From NCBI GenBank assembly GCA_030152805.1, contig JASLIG010000082.1, forward strand, positions 15,083 through 79,082: a stretch of 64,000 nucleotides of DNA, given 5' to 3'. Position numbers and translations under genes: made by a program. This document shows, piece after piece, positions 18,464-27,363 of this stretch. The DNA comes from Solirubrobacterales bacterium. GTDB taxonomy: Bacteria > Actinomycetota > Thermoleophilia > Solirubrobacterales > 70-9. The stretch's first letter is position 1. Each line of letters begins with the position of its first letter. A model generated the notes under the pieces. It made no database searches. It worked only from the letters and a program-made list of their open reading frames with translations, and had not been told where the DNA came from.

Positions 18464-20374
18464 ATCTGCGGCATCGTTGGACAGGCACGCTGCGACGGCA
18501 ATCCGGTGGACGGCGAGTTGGTGGCGGCGATGTGCGCCGGCCTCGAGCACCGCGGTCCCGACTCCCGGGGCATCCACCTCGACGGTCCGGTCGGGCTGGG
18601 GATCCAGCGGCTGCGGGTGATCGACCTGGCCGGCGGCGATCAGCCCGTCTACAACGAGGATCGCTCGGTTGCCGTGGTCCTCAACGGCGAGATCTACAAC
18701 TACCGCGAGCTGCGCGAGCGCCTGCGCGCCAACGGGCACCGCTTCGCCAGCGAAGGCGACACCGAGGTGATCGCCCACCTCTACGAGGAGGAGGGGCCGG
18801 ACTTCGTCCACTCGCTGGCCGGGATGTTCGGCCTGGCGCTGTGGGACGCGAGGCGGGGAGAGCTTCTCCTCGCCCGTGACCGGATGGGCAAGAAGCCGAT
18901 CTTCTACGCCGAGCGCGGCGGCACGCTCTCCTTCGCTTCCGAGCTCTGGGCGCTGCTCGCCGACGGCGAGATCTCACGCGAGCTGGATCCGGTCGCGCTC
19001 GATCGCTTCTTCACCTACACCTACGTCCCCAGTCCCTTCAGCGCCTTTCGGGCGGTGCGCAAGCTGCCGCCCGCCTCGCTGCTGCGCTGGCGCGACGGCG
19101 AGGTCTCGGTCGAACGCTACTGGCGGGCCGACTTCGCGGCGAGCATCGAGGTTGGCAGCGAGGCGGAGGCCGGCGAGCTGGTCCGCGACGCGGTTCGCGA
19201 AGCCGTTCGCCGCCGCATGGTCGCCGACGTCCCGCTCGGCGCCTTCCTCTCCGGCGGGATCGACTCCACCGCTGTCGTCGCGGCGATGGCCGAGCTCTCG
19301 AGCAGCCCCGTGAAGACCTTCTCGATCGGGTTCGAGTCGGCCGAGTTCGACGAGCTGCCGCACGCGCGGCAGGTGGCCGAGCGCTTCGGCACCGAGCACC
19401 ACGAGCTGGTCGTGCGGCCCGACGCGGTCGAGCTGCTGCCCAAGTTGATCCGCCACTACGGCGAGCCCTTCGCCGATCACTCGGCGATCCCGAGCTTCTA
19501 CCTGGCCGAGATGACGAGACGCCACGTCACCGTCGCGCTCAACGGCGATGGTGGGGACGAGGTCTTCGGTGGCTACGGGCGCTACGCCCACGGTGCGGTG
19601 CTCGAGCGCCTGGACGCCGTCCCGGCCGGGCTGCGCGGGGCGGCGGCCGCGCTGGCGACCCGGGTGCGCTCCGACGGTGAGCTGAACAGCCTGCGCAACC
19701 GGCTGCGCCGTGCCGCGGCGCTACTGCCGCTGACGCCGGCGGAGCGCTACGTGCGGGCGATGTCCCGCTTCGGGCTCGACCTGCGCGAGAGCGTCTACAC
19801 AGCGGAGTTCAGGGACGCGCTGAGCGGCTCGGCGGCGGAGACGATCACCGGCCCATGGTCCTCCTCCGAGGCGCTCAACCCGATCGACCGGATGCTCGAC
19901 GTCGATCAGCAGACCTACCTTCCCGGCGACCTGCTGGCCAAGATGGACATCGCCACGATGGCCTACGGGCTCGAGGCGCGCTCGCCGCTGCTCGACCAGG
20001 AGCTGGTCGCCCTCGGCGCGGCGCTGCCGGCTCGTTTCAAGGTGCGCGGCCGGGAGAAGAAGATCGCCCTGCGGGCAGCGCTGCGGGGCGTGGTCCCCGA
20101 CCAGCTGATCGACCGGCCCAAGCAGGGTTTCCAGGTGCCGATGGCCGAGTGGTTCCGGACCGATCTGCGCGAGCTGGCGCGGGAGACGCTGCTCGGGGAC
20201 GGCGGCTCGCGCGGCTACCTGCGCGGGGACGTCGTCGCCGGCCTGCTGCACCGTCATCTCGCCGGCGAGGAGGACAACTCCTCGCTGCTCTGGAGCATGC
20301 TCACCTTCGAGCTCTGGCATCAGCAGGTGGTCGAGGGAAGGCCGGGCGAGCGGAGGGCGCATGCGATCGCCTGA
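18464..20374 (+). CDS. asnB: Glutamine-hydrolysing asparagine synthetase, apparent ATC start
   Basis: The enzyme makes asparagine (or amidates a related carboxylate in glycan clusters) using glutamine and ATP. The class-II glutaminase domain must begin Met-Cys-Gly-Ile, with Cys2 as nucleophile. In frame, the codons from 18464 read ATC-TGC-GGC-ATC-GTT-GGA (CGIVGQARCDG), with a GAGG ribosome site six bases upstream (18454-18457). The next usable start, GTG 18506, would delete the catalytic Cys. I therefore start at ATC 18464 (636 residues). The C-terminal synthetase domain has SGGIDSTAVVAAMAEL (pyrophosphate loop) and NGDGGDEVFGGY. The gene follows the rhamnosyltransferase-like gene by 3 bp and overlaps the next glycosyltransferase by 14 bp. 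A sequencing error (ATG to ATC) is the main alternative. Confidence 0.88.
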   Translation: MCGIVGQARCDGNPVDGELVAAMCAGLEHRGPDSRGIHLDGPVGLGIQRLRVIDLAGGDQPVYNEDRSVAVVLNGEIYNYRELRERLRANGHRFASEGDTEVIAHLYEEEGPDFVHSLAGMFGLALWDARRGELLLARDRMGKKPIFYAERGGTLSFASELWALLADGEISRELDPVALDRFFTYTYVPSPFSAFRAVRKLPPASLLRWRDGEVSVERYWRADFAASIEVGSEAEAGELVRDAVREAVRRRMVADVPLGAFLSGGIDSTAVVAAMAELSSSPVKTFSIGFESAEFDELPHARQVAERFGTEHHELVVRPDAVELLPKLIRHYGEPFADHSAIPSFYLAEMTRRHVTVALNGDGGDEVFGGYGRYAHGAVLERLDAVPAGLRGAAAALATRVRSDGELNSLRNRLRRAAALLPLTPAERYVRAMSRFGLDLRESVYTAEFRDALSGSAAETITGPWSSSEALNPIDRMLDVDQQTYLPGDLLAKMDIATMAYGLEARSPLLDQELVALGAALPARFKVRGREKKIALRAALRGVVPDQLIDRPKQGFQVPMAEWFRTDLRELARETLLGDGGSRGYLRGDVVAGLLHRHLAGEEDNSSLLWSMLTFELWHQQVVEGRPGERRAHAIA

Positions 20375-21611
20375 GCGGGGCTGCCGCGTCCTCGTCCTCG
20401 TCCCGGGCGCTCTCGGCGAGCGGCTCAGCGGTCCCGAGATCCGCGCCGTGCGGCTCGGCCAGGCGCTCTCCGCCGAGCATCGGGTCACCCTGATGGCGCC
20501 GAACGCCGAGCGGGGCGTCCACAGCGGGCTCGAGGTCGTGCCGTTCTCGCGCCTGCGGCTGCTGCGCGAGGCGCGCCGCCACGACGCTCTCATCGCCTCG
20601 ACCGTGCCGCCGTTTGCGCTGGCGCTCAAGCGCAGCTTGCGGATCGTCGCGATCTCCGACCAGTACGACCCGGTCGAGCTCGAGCTGGGCACCCTCGCCG
20701 AGGGCGCCCGGCGGGCGCGCGCCACCGCGCGCGCCGCCCGGCGCCTGCAGCTTCGCAGCGCCGACCTCGTGCTCTGCGCGGGGGACCGCCAGCGCCAGCT
20801 GCTCGAAGCCGAGGTCGAGGCGCTTGGGGCCGGGGTGGAGCCGCCGCTATGCAACGTGCCGTTCGGAATCGACGCCGACCCACCCCCGGCCGCGGGTCGG
20901 CCGTTGCGCGAACGGTTTCCCCAGATCGAACCGGGGGACAAGGTCGTGCTCTGGTGGGGGAGCCTCTGGCGCTGGCTCGACGCCGAGACGGCGATCCGCG
21001 CCGTCGCCTCGCTGGCCGCGGCCCGGCCGGAGGTCAAGCTCGTCTTCACGGCCGGCCGTCCGCCCAACGGCGACGCCGAGCGCCACTCGGCCCTCGCCGA
21101 GGCAAGGGGACTGGCCGAAGATCTGGGCATCCTGGGCAGCTCGGTCCTCTTTCTCGACGAGTGGATCCCCTACGCCCACCGCGGCGACTACCTCAGGGAC
21201 GCCGACATTGGACTTACGCTCCATCGCGATACCGAGGAGGCGAGCCTGGCGGCGCGAGCCCGCTACATGGACTACCTCTGGACCGGGCTGCCGTGCGTTC
21301 TCGGCCGCGGCGACGAGACGGCCGAACGGTTCGAGCAGGCCGGCTTCGCCAGCCTGGTCGAGGCCGGATCGCCAGGGGCGACCGCCAGCGCGATCCTGGC
21401 GCTGCTCGAGCAGCCGCGGCGGGAGGCCGCCATCGCCGCCGGACGCCGCCTCGGCGACGAGTTCCGCTGGCAGCGGGTCGCCGCTCCCCTGCTGGTCGCA
21501 CTGCGGGAGCTCTCGCCTGCCGGGAAGGTCTCTCCCCACTCACGCCAGCTCGGGCGCACGACCTCCTACTACGCGCGGCGCCTGGTCGACCGCCTGCTGC
21601 CCTCACACTGA
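20361..21611 (+). CDS. Glycosyltransferase, GT4-like
   Basis: The 416-residue GT-B type protein opens with CRVLVLVPGALGERLSGPEI, has a basic helical linker near residues 115-135, and a C-terminal donor domain with KVVLWWGSLWRWLDAETAIRA and DADIGLTLHRDTEEAS. The RARYMDYLWTGLPCV segment corresponds to the E-rich donor-binding region. The start lies 14 bp inside asnB, so it is translationally coupled and is the last plus-strand gene of the first cluster. It converges on the beta-helix genes with only 11 bp between stop codons. Specificity is unknown. Confidence 0.75.
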   Translation: MRSPERGCRVLVLVPGALGERLSGPEIRAVRLGQALSAEHRVTLMAPNAERGVHSGLEVVPFSRLRLLREARRHDALIASTVPPFALALKRSLRIVAISDQYDPVELELGTLAEGARRARATARAARRLQLRSADLVLCAGDRQRQLLEAEVEALGAGVEPPLCNVPFGIDADPPPAAGRPLRERFPQIEPGDKVVLWWGSLWRWLDAETAIRAVASLAAARPEVKLVFTAGRPPNGDAERHSALAEARGLAEDLGILGSSVLFLDEWIPYAHRGDYLRDADIGLTLHRDTEEASLAARARYMDYLWTGLPCVLGRGDETAERFEQAGFASLVEAGSPGATASAILALLEQPRREAAIAAGRRLGDEFRWQRVAAPLLVALRELSPAGKVSPHSRQLGRTTSYYARRLVDRLLPSH

Positions 21612-21622
21612 GCGGCGCTGAC

Positions 21623-22801
21623 TCAGGGCGCTTCGTAACCGGCGGCGAAGGGGAGTCCGCGCGGCGCATAGGTTTCGCTGCCCGCCCACGACGGCGACCA
21701 GCGACGGAGCGAGTGCGAGCCGCCCGCCGAGCCGTCGCTGGAGACGTTGTAGTCGTAGGTTCCCCATTCCGCGGCGCGGCCCTCGGTCGAGACGTCGCCG
21801 CCGTCCCTGGTATCGACGAAGACGTTGCGCACCACCCTGTAGCGGCTGCCGGGGGGACTGCTGGCGAGGTCGCGGAAGAGGCAGCCCCAGCGACTGCCGA
21901 CGATCGTGTTGTGGCTGAACACCAACCCGCTCGACTGGTAGATCTGGCAGGTGTAGCCGCGCGAGTCGTGGTCGAAGAGGTTGTTCTCGACCACCACCTC
22001 ACGGAAGGTACCTTCCTGGAAGAGCAGGCTCTCCTGGGTCTGGGTATCGCGGGCGACGTTGTTGGTGAAGGCGATGTCCCTGCCGCCGCCGAAGATCTGC
22101 CAGAGGTCCTGGTGATCTTCGTGGGACCCGAGCAGGCTGGGGCCGAGGAACGTGTTGCGATCGACCACCCAGTGGACCGGGGTCGCGGACTGGATGTAGT
22201 CGGACGCCGTGCTGCGGATCGTGTTGCCGCGGATCGTCATCCCGCGAACGTCGCCGACGCCCTCGATCCCGTAGCCGTAGCCGGTCTGCTGCGTCCCGGT
22301 GTAGTCGATGTCGTGGATCTGATTGCCTTCGATCAGCACGTTCGAGATGCGCTTGCCGATCCGGTAGTCGCCGAAGAGGTAGATCCCGCTGCGTCCGGTG
22401 ATCTCGTTGCCGACGAGCCCGATGTTCGCCCCCGAGGGGAAGATGGCAACCCCCGCGGTCAGGCGCAGGGCCACCAGGCGCAGGCCCGAGGCGTCGGTCA
22501 GTTCCGCGCCCTTCACCACGGCCCGCTCGCCCGGCGCCGAGCGGATGGTGACCGGCGGGGACTTGCTCGTCCCTGTCACCTCGATCGGGCCGTAGCGGCC
22601 GCCGCGGAGACAGATCGTCGCGCCTCCGCGCGCCGTCGAGAGCGTTCTGGAGACGTTGGATCCGGCCCGCAGGGTCTTCGTGCAGCGAACCTTCAGGTGC
22701 GACGAGGTGGTCTTCGCCGGTGAGAGGTCGGGAAGGCCCTGGGTGATCTGCAATCCGGCCAGCGCAAGGAGAAGGATCAGCGGAAGCCACCGGAGGCGCA
22801 C
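21623..22801 (-). CDS. Secreted right-handed parallel beta-helix protein (copy 1, minimal form)
   Basis: The 392-residue GTG-started protein has a signal peptide (LPLILLLALAGLQ) and then a right-handed beta-helix of repeated N-x-I/F turns (VLIEGNQIHDIDY, MTIRGNTIRS, VVVENNLFDHDSRGY). The fold is that of pectate lyases, alginate epimerases and related carbohydrate enzymes or binders. The C-terminal half is nearly identical to the proteins at 22841 and 24890 (TYDYNVSSD, NTQTQESLLFQEG). It lacks the Ca-binding and Ig-like modules of its neighbours. A role on the exported polysaccharide is inferred from location. Confidence 0.78.
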   Translation of the reverse strand: MRLRWLPLILLLALAGLQITQGLPDLSPAKTTSSHLKVRCTKTLRAGSNVSRTLSTARGGATICLRGGRYGPIEVTGTSKSPPVTIRSAPGERAVVKGAELTDASGLRLVALRLTAGVAIFPSGANIGLVGNEITGRSGIYLFGDYRIGKRISNVLIEGNQIHDIDYTGTQQTGYGYGIEGVGDVRGMTIRGNTIRSTASDYIQSATPVHWVVDRNTFLGPSLLGSHEDHQDLWQIFGGGRDIAFTNNVARDTQTQESLLFQEGTFREVVVENNLFDHDSRGYTCQIYQSSGLVFSHNTIVGSRWGCLFRDLASSPPGSRYRVVRNVFVDTRDGGDVSTEGRAAEWGTYDYNVSSDGSAGGSHSLRRWSPSWAGSETYAPRGLPFAAGYEAP

Positions 22802-22840
22802 GGCGGCATTGTCGCACGGGCGGGCGCGAGCCCAGCCGGC

Positions 22841-24850
22841 TTAGGGACGAAATCCAGCCTCGAAGGGGAGCCCGATCGGGCCGTAGTCGGTTGTATCCGT
22901 CCAGGAGGGGGACCAATTTCGTACCGAGTGCGAGCCCTCGGCCGAGTCGTCGCTGGAGACGTTGTAGTCGTAGGTGCCCCAGTCGCCGGCCCGCCCCTCG
23001 GTGGAGACGTCGACGCTCGCCTCGGTGCCGGCGAAGATGTTGTGATCGACTTCGTAGCCGCTGCCCGGGGCGCTGGTGGCCAGGTCGCGGAAGAGGCAAC
23101 CCCAGTGGCTGCCGATGATCGTGTTGTTGCGGAAGATCAGTCCGCTCGACTGGTAGAGCTGACAGGTGTAGCCGCGCGAGTCGTGGTCGAAGAGGTTGTT
23201 CTCGATATCGACGTTGCGAAAGGCCCCCTCCTGGAAGAGCAGGCTCTCCTGGGTCTGGGTATTGCGGGCGACGTTGTTGGTGAAGGCAACTTCTTCGCCG
23301 CCGCCGAAGATCTGCCAGAGGTCCTGGTGATCTTCGTGGGACCCGAGCAGGCTGGGGCCGAGGAAGGTGTTGCGGTCGACGGTCCAGTCGACGGGGCTGG
23401 CCGACTGCATGTAGTCCGAGGCGGGGCTCTTGATCGTGTTTTCGCGCACGGTTACGTGGCGGACCTCGCCGACGCCCTCGATACCGTAGCCGTAGCCGGT
23501 CTGCTGCTCGCCGGTGTAGTCGATGTCGTGGATCTGGTTGCCTTCGATCAGCACGTTTTCGATCAGCTCGCCGATCCTGTAGTCGCCGAAGAGGTAGATG
23601 CCCGCCACACCGGTGATGTCGTTGTCGATGAACTGGATGTCCGAGCCGGAGGGGGTGACGGTGGTGCCGTCGGTGATGTCCAGCGCGACGAAGCGCAGGC
23701 CGACCGGATCGGTGAGGCTGATGCCGTCCACAGTGGCGCGCTCACCTGAGCCAGAGCGAACCGTCACCGGCGGCGTCTTGTGATCGCCGTCCACTGAGAT
23801 GCGACCGTAGCTGCCGCTTTGCAGGCAGATCACGGCGCCGCCCGCCGCCTGCGAGATGGCAGCGGAGATGTCCGCCCCTGGAGCGAGGCTCGTGGTGCAT
23901 TCCACCGGCGGTTCGGGTTCGATCACGTTCCAGTTGCGAGAAGCGGGGGAGGGGTCGACGTTGCCGGCGCCGTCGGTGGCGCGGACCGAGAAGGTGTGTT
24001 TGCCGATCGCGACGGCGCTGTACTGCCGCGGCGAGGCGCAGCTCGCGAACGGTTCGGAGTCGAGCGCGCACTCGAAGGTCGAGCCGCTCTCGCTGGCGCT
24101 GAAGTTGAAGCTGGCGCTGGTCGAGGTGGTCGTGCTCGCCGGGCCGGAGATGATCGAGGTGTTCGGAGGCGTCGTGTCGGGGGGTTCCTGCACGGTCCAG
24201 TCGCGCGTGGCCGGCGTCGCGTCGGCGTTGTCGGCGTCGTCTGTGGCTTTCACCGAGAAGGTGTGCGTGCCGACGGCGAGCGAGCCGTAGGAGCTCGGTG
24301 AGGTGCAGCTGGCCCACGACCCCAGGTCGAGCTTGCACTCAAAGGTCGAGTCGCTCTCGCTCGAGGAGAAGGTGAAGCTGGCCGCGGTAGAGGTGGTGGT
24401 TCCCGAGGGCCCGGAGTCGATCGTCGTCTCCGGTGGAGTCGTGTCGGGGGGCGGAGGTGGTGGAGGTGGTTCGGGCGATTCTTCGGGTTCGGGGTCTTCG
24501 GCAGGGGGTGAGGGGGGCACGACCGCTGGACTCGGGGCCGACGGTGACAGCGCCGGAACGCTGGCGGCACTCCGCGGGTTCGAGCCGGCGATCACCTCGG
24601 TGCCGTCGCCGAAAGTATCCCCGTCGGTATCGAACCTAAGAGGGTTGGTCCCGACGCGATTCTGCTCGGTGCCGCTGTCGAGGCCATCCCGATCGGGATC
24701 GGCGCGGGGCGGCAAGTCGGGACGCGCTGCGACGCGAGCCGTCTTCAGGTTCAGCTTGTGCCGCGAGTGCAGCTTGCCCTTTGAAGATGCCAAGGCCGGC
24801 AACGCCGCCGCCGCGAGCAGGAAGAACAGCAAGAGGAGGCGCGTCCGCAC
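22841..24850 (-). CDS. Secreted beta-helix protein with Ca-binding region and two Ig-like repeats (copy 2)
   Basis: The 669-residue GTG-started protein has a signal peptide (LLLLFFLLAAAALPALA). It continues with an Asp-rich thrombospondin-type-3-like calcium region (DPDRDGLDSGTEQ, DTDGDTFGDGTEV, about residues 50-95), a Pro/Glu linker and two Ig-like repeats beginning PETTIDSGPSG and PNTSIISGPAS. The beta-helix follows from about residue 320 to the end. The helix shares long identical stretches with copies 1 and 3. The modules suggest a surface-exposed, calcium-stabilised glycan-active or glycan-binding protein; no catalytic residues can be assigned by eye. Confidence 0.8.
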   Translation of the reverse strand: MRTRLLLLFFLLAAAALPALASSKGKLHSRHKLNLKTARVAARPDLPPRADPDRDGLDSGTEQNRVGTNPLRFDTDGDTFGDGTEVIAGSNPRSAASVPALSPSAPSPAVVPPSPPAEDPEPEESPEPPPPPPPPDTTPPETTIDSGPSGTTTSTAASFTFSSSESDSTFECKLDLGSWASCTSPSSYGSLAVGTHTFSVKATDDADNADATPATRDWTVQEPPDTTPPNTSIISGPASTTTSTSASFNFSASESGSTFECALDSEPFASCASPRQYSAVAIGKHTFSVRATDGAGNVDPSPASRNWNVIEPEPPVECTTSLAPGADISAAISQAAGGAVICLQSGSYGRISVDGDHKTPPVTVRSGSGERATVDGISLTDPVGLRFVALDITDGTTVTPSGSDIQFIDNDITGVAGIYLFGDYRIGELIENVLIEGNQIHDIDYTGEQQTGYGYGIEGVGEVRHVTVRENTIKSPASDYMQSASPVDWTVDRNTFLGPSLLGSHEDHQDLWQIFGGGEEVAFTNNVARNTQTQESLLFQEGAFRNVDIENNLFDHDSRGYTCQLYQSSGLIFRNNTIIGSHWGCLFRDLATSAPGSGYEVDHNIFAGTEASVDVSTEGRAGDWGTYDYNVSSDDSAEGSHSVRNWSPSWTDTTDYGPIGLPFEAGFRP

Positions 24851-24889
24851 GCGGCGATTGTTGCATGTGCCGCGGGGGCTGCGTCGTCC

Positions 24890-27181
24890 TCAGGGCCGGT
24901 ATCCGGCCGCAAAGGGCAGCCCGAGCGGGGTGTAATTCGTCGTGTCCACCCACGAGGGGGACCAATTTCGTACTGAGTGCGAGCCACTTGCCGAATTGTC
25001 GCTGGAGACGTTGTAGTCGTAGGTTCCCCAGCCCGCGGCGCGACCCTCGGTCGAGATGTCGCTGCCTTCGGCCGTGTCGGTGAAGATGTTGTGGTCGACC
25101 AGATAGCCGCTCCCTGCCCCGCTCGAGGAGAGGTCGCGGAAGAGGCATCCCCAGTGGCTGCCGACGATCGTGTTGTTGCGGAAGATCATCCCGCTCGACT
25201 GGTAGAGCTGACAGGTATAGCCGCGCGAGTCATGGTCGAAGAGGTTGTTTTCGATCGTGACGTTGGAGAAGGCCCCCTCTTGGAAGAGCAGGCTCTCCTG
25301 GGTCTGGGTATTGCGGGCGACGTTGTTGGTGAAGGCGATGTTTTTGCCCCCGCCGAAGATCTGGACGAGATCCTGGTGATCCTGGTGGCTGCCCAGCAGG
25401 CTGGGGCCGAGGAAGGTGTTGCCGTCGATCACGACCGTGTCGGGCGAAGCGAACTGGATGTAGTCCGAGGCCGGGCTCTTGATCGTGTTGTCAGTGATCG
25501 TGAAGCGGGCGACGCCGTTGGAAGCGGTGACGCCGTAGCCGTTCGCGGTGCCCTGGGTTCCGCTGTAGTCGAGCTCGTGCATGTTGTTGCCATCGACGAG
25601 CACGTCGGTCACCTTGGAGCCGTTGCTTGCCGCCTGGCCATTGGTGTGGATACCGAAGGGCCCGGTGAACTCGTTGTCGACGAACTGCAGCTGACTGGCG
25701 GGCCCGAGCGCCTCGATGCCGCCGGTGAAGTGCAGTCCCTGGAAGCGGAGGTTGGTCGCCTGGTTGAGCATCGAGTAACCCAGGGTGGGCGAGGCTCCCG
25801 CGGCCGCCTTCACCGTGACCATGCTCGACTTGTTGGCTTTGGTCACGTTGACGCTGTAGGAACCGTTGCCGAGGCAGATCACCGCTCCACCCGAGGCGGA
25901 CGAGACTGCCGACGAGAGGCTGGCGCCGGAGGAGAGAGTCTGGGTACAGCTTCCGCCGCCACTCGTTTCTTCGCCCTGCACGGTCCAGTTCTCAGCCGCC
26001 GGTGTCGTATCGGTGTTCCCCGAGGCGTCGGTCGCCTTGACGGAGAAGGCATGGGCGCCCACCGTCAGGCCGCTGTACGTCTTGGCGGAGGTGCAGCCGG
26101 CCCAGGATGCCGAGTCGAGCTTGCACTGGAAGGTCGAGCCGCCCTCGCTAGCGCTGAAGCCGAAGCTGGCGCTGGTCGAGGTGGTGGCGGCGGCCGGACC
26201 CGAGGTGATGGTCGTCTCGGGCGCGGTGGTGTCGGCAGGCGGGGGTGGCGGCGCCGGTGCTTCGACGGTCCAGCCGCGCGTGGCCGGGGTCGCATCCGTG
26301 TTGCCGGCACCGTCGGTTGCTTTCACCGAGAAGGTGTGCGAGCCGACCGCGAGCGAGCCGTAGGGCTTCGGTGAGGTGCAGCTGGCCCAAGCACCCGAAT
26401 CGAGCGAGCACTGGAAAGTCGAGCCGCTCTCACTGGCGCTGAAGCCGAAACTGGCGCTGGTCGAGGTGGTAGTGCCCGAGGGCCCGGAATCGATCGTCGT
26501 CTCGGGCGCGGTCGTGTCAGTGGGCGGGGCAGGCGGTGGGGGCGGCGGCGTCGCCTGCACGGTCCAGCCGCGCGTGGCCGGGGTCGCATCGGTGTTGCCG
26601 GCGGCGTCCGTGGCTTTCACCGAGAAGGAGTGCGAGCCGACGGTGAGCGGGCCGTAGGACTTCGGCGAGGCGCAGCTTTTCCACGATCCCGAGTCGAGCT
26701 TGCACCGGAAAGTCGAGCCGCTCTCACTGGCGCTGAAGCCGAAACTGGCGCTGGTCGAGGTGGTAGTGCCCGAGGGCCCGGAATCGATCGTCGTCTCGGG
26801 CGCGGTCGTGTCAGTGGGCGGTGGGGGCGGCGTCGGTTCCGGTGAGGGCGCCGGTGGGCCGAGCGGGACGCTACGGGGATCGCGGGGGTCGGTTCCGGCA
26901 CGCACCTCGGCCCCGTCGCCGAAGCCGTCGCCATCGGTATCGAACCGGCGTGGGTTCGTCTTCGTCCAGCGTTCCTCGGTCCAGGTGGTGAGTCCGTCGC
27001 GATCGGGATCCAGCTGGCGGGCGCTCAGGTGCTTTGTGACTGCCTGGGCTGAAGTAACACCCTTGGAGATGATGCGGTGGCGAGCGGTGGCGAGCGAGGG
27101 AAGCAGGAGGGCCGCGATCAGGCCGACAGCCGTAGCGAAAAGTGACCAGGACCGGGGAAATATATAAATTTGCTTGCGCAT
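24890..27181 (-). CDS. Secreted beta-helix protein with Ca-binding region and three Ig-like repeats (copy 3)
   Basis: I choose ATG 27181 (MRKQIYIFPRSWSLF, 763 residues) because it gives a standard signal peptide; an ATG at 27253 would add 24 polar residues. The order is signal peptide, Asp-rich calcium region (DPDRDGLTTWTEE, DTDGDGFGDGAEV), three Ig-like repeats (PETTIDSGPSG twice, PETTITSGPAA once), then a beta-helix. Inside the helix, residues after the NGSYSVNVTKANKSS stretch differ most from the other copies. The last quarter is nearly identical to copy 2. The order of the three genes makes a graded series of added modules. Confidence 0.8.
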   Translation of the reverse strand: MRKQIYIFPRSWSLFATAVGLIAALLLPSLATARHRIISKGVTSAQAVTKHLSARQLDPDRDGLTTWTEERWTKTNPRRFDTDGDGFGDGAEVRAGTDPRDPRSVPLGPPAPSPEPTPPPPPTDTTAPETTIDSGPSGTTTSTSASFGFSASESGSTFRCKLDSGSWKSCASPKSYGPLTVGSHSFSVKATDAAGNTDATPATRGWTVQATPPPPPPAPPTDTTAPETTIDSGPSGTTTSTSASFGFSASESGSTFQCSLDSGAWASCTSPKPYGSLAVGSHTFSVKATDGAGNTDATPATRGWTVEAPAPPPPPADTTAPETTITSGPAAATTSTSASFGFSASEGGSTFQCKLDSASWAGCTSAKTYSGLTVGAHAFSVKATDASGNTDTTPAAENWTVQGEETSGGGSCTQTLSSGASLSSAVSSASGGAVICLGNGSYSVNVTKANKSSMVTVKAAAGASPTLGYSMLNQATNLRFQGLHFTGGIEALGPASQLQFVDNEFTGPFGIHTNGQAASNGSKVTDVLVDGNNMHELDYSGTQGTANGYGVTASNGVARFTITDNTIKSPASDYIQFASPDTVVIDGNTFLGPSLLGSHQDHQDLVQIFGGGKNIAFTNNVARNTQTQESLLFQEGAFSNVTIENNLFDHDSRGYTCQLYQSSGMIFRNNTIVGSHWGCLFRDLSSSGAGSGYLVDHNIFTDTAEGSDISTEGRAAGWGTYDYNVSSDNSASGSHSVRNWSPSWVDTTNYTPLGLPFAAGYRP
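26413..26527 (-). repeat. 115-bp direct repeat, identical to 26707-26821
   Basis: By eye, positions 26413-26527 and 26707-26821 are identical, offset 294 bp. They encode matching parts of the first and second Ig-like repeats of the beta-helix protein at 24890-27181. The identity at silent positions indicates a very recent tandem duplication. Confidence 0.8.
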
Positions 27182-27188
27182 TGCCCCC

Positions 27189-27216
27189 GTTATCGGTGGG
27201 CGCGCAGGGGGCTCAA
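27189..27216 (-). promoter_or_regulatory. Possible promoter for the three beta-helix genes
   Basis: On the minus strand TTGAGC (27216-27211) and GATAAC (27194-27189) are separated by 16 bp, just upstream of the ATG at 27181. This would give an almost leaderless message. Both boxes are weak matches, so this is a suggestion only. Confidence 0.3.
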
Positions 27217-27363
27217 CGCGATTACGCTGGCGGGTGGACGAAGGTCCGAGCATGCCCCTGGACTACCCGGCCTACAAAGCGGTTATCCCCGGGTGAACTA
27301 CGGACATGGACCGGGTGAGGAACGGGTAGAAGTTCAGTAGGTGCGTCGACGTTTCTCAGGTGT

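Noticed and set aside
18506..18508. GTG start for asparagine synthetase
   Set aside because: It removes the catalytic Cys that is conserved at position 2 of this family.
27182..27253. Earlier ATG (27253) for beta-helix copy 3
   Set aside because: It adds 24 polar residues before an otherwise standard signal peptide; kept only as an alternative.
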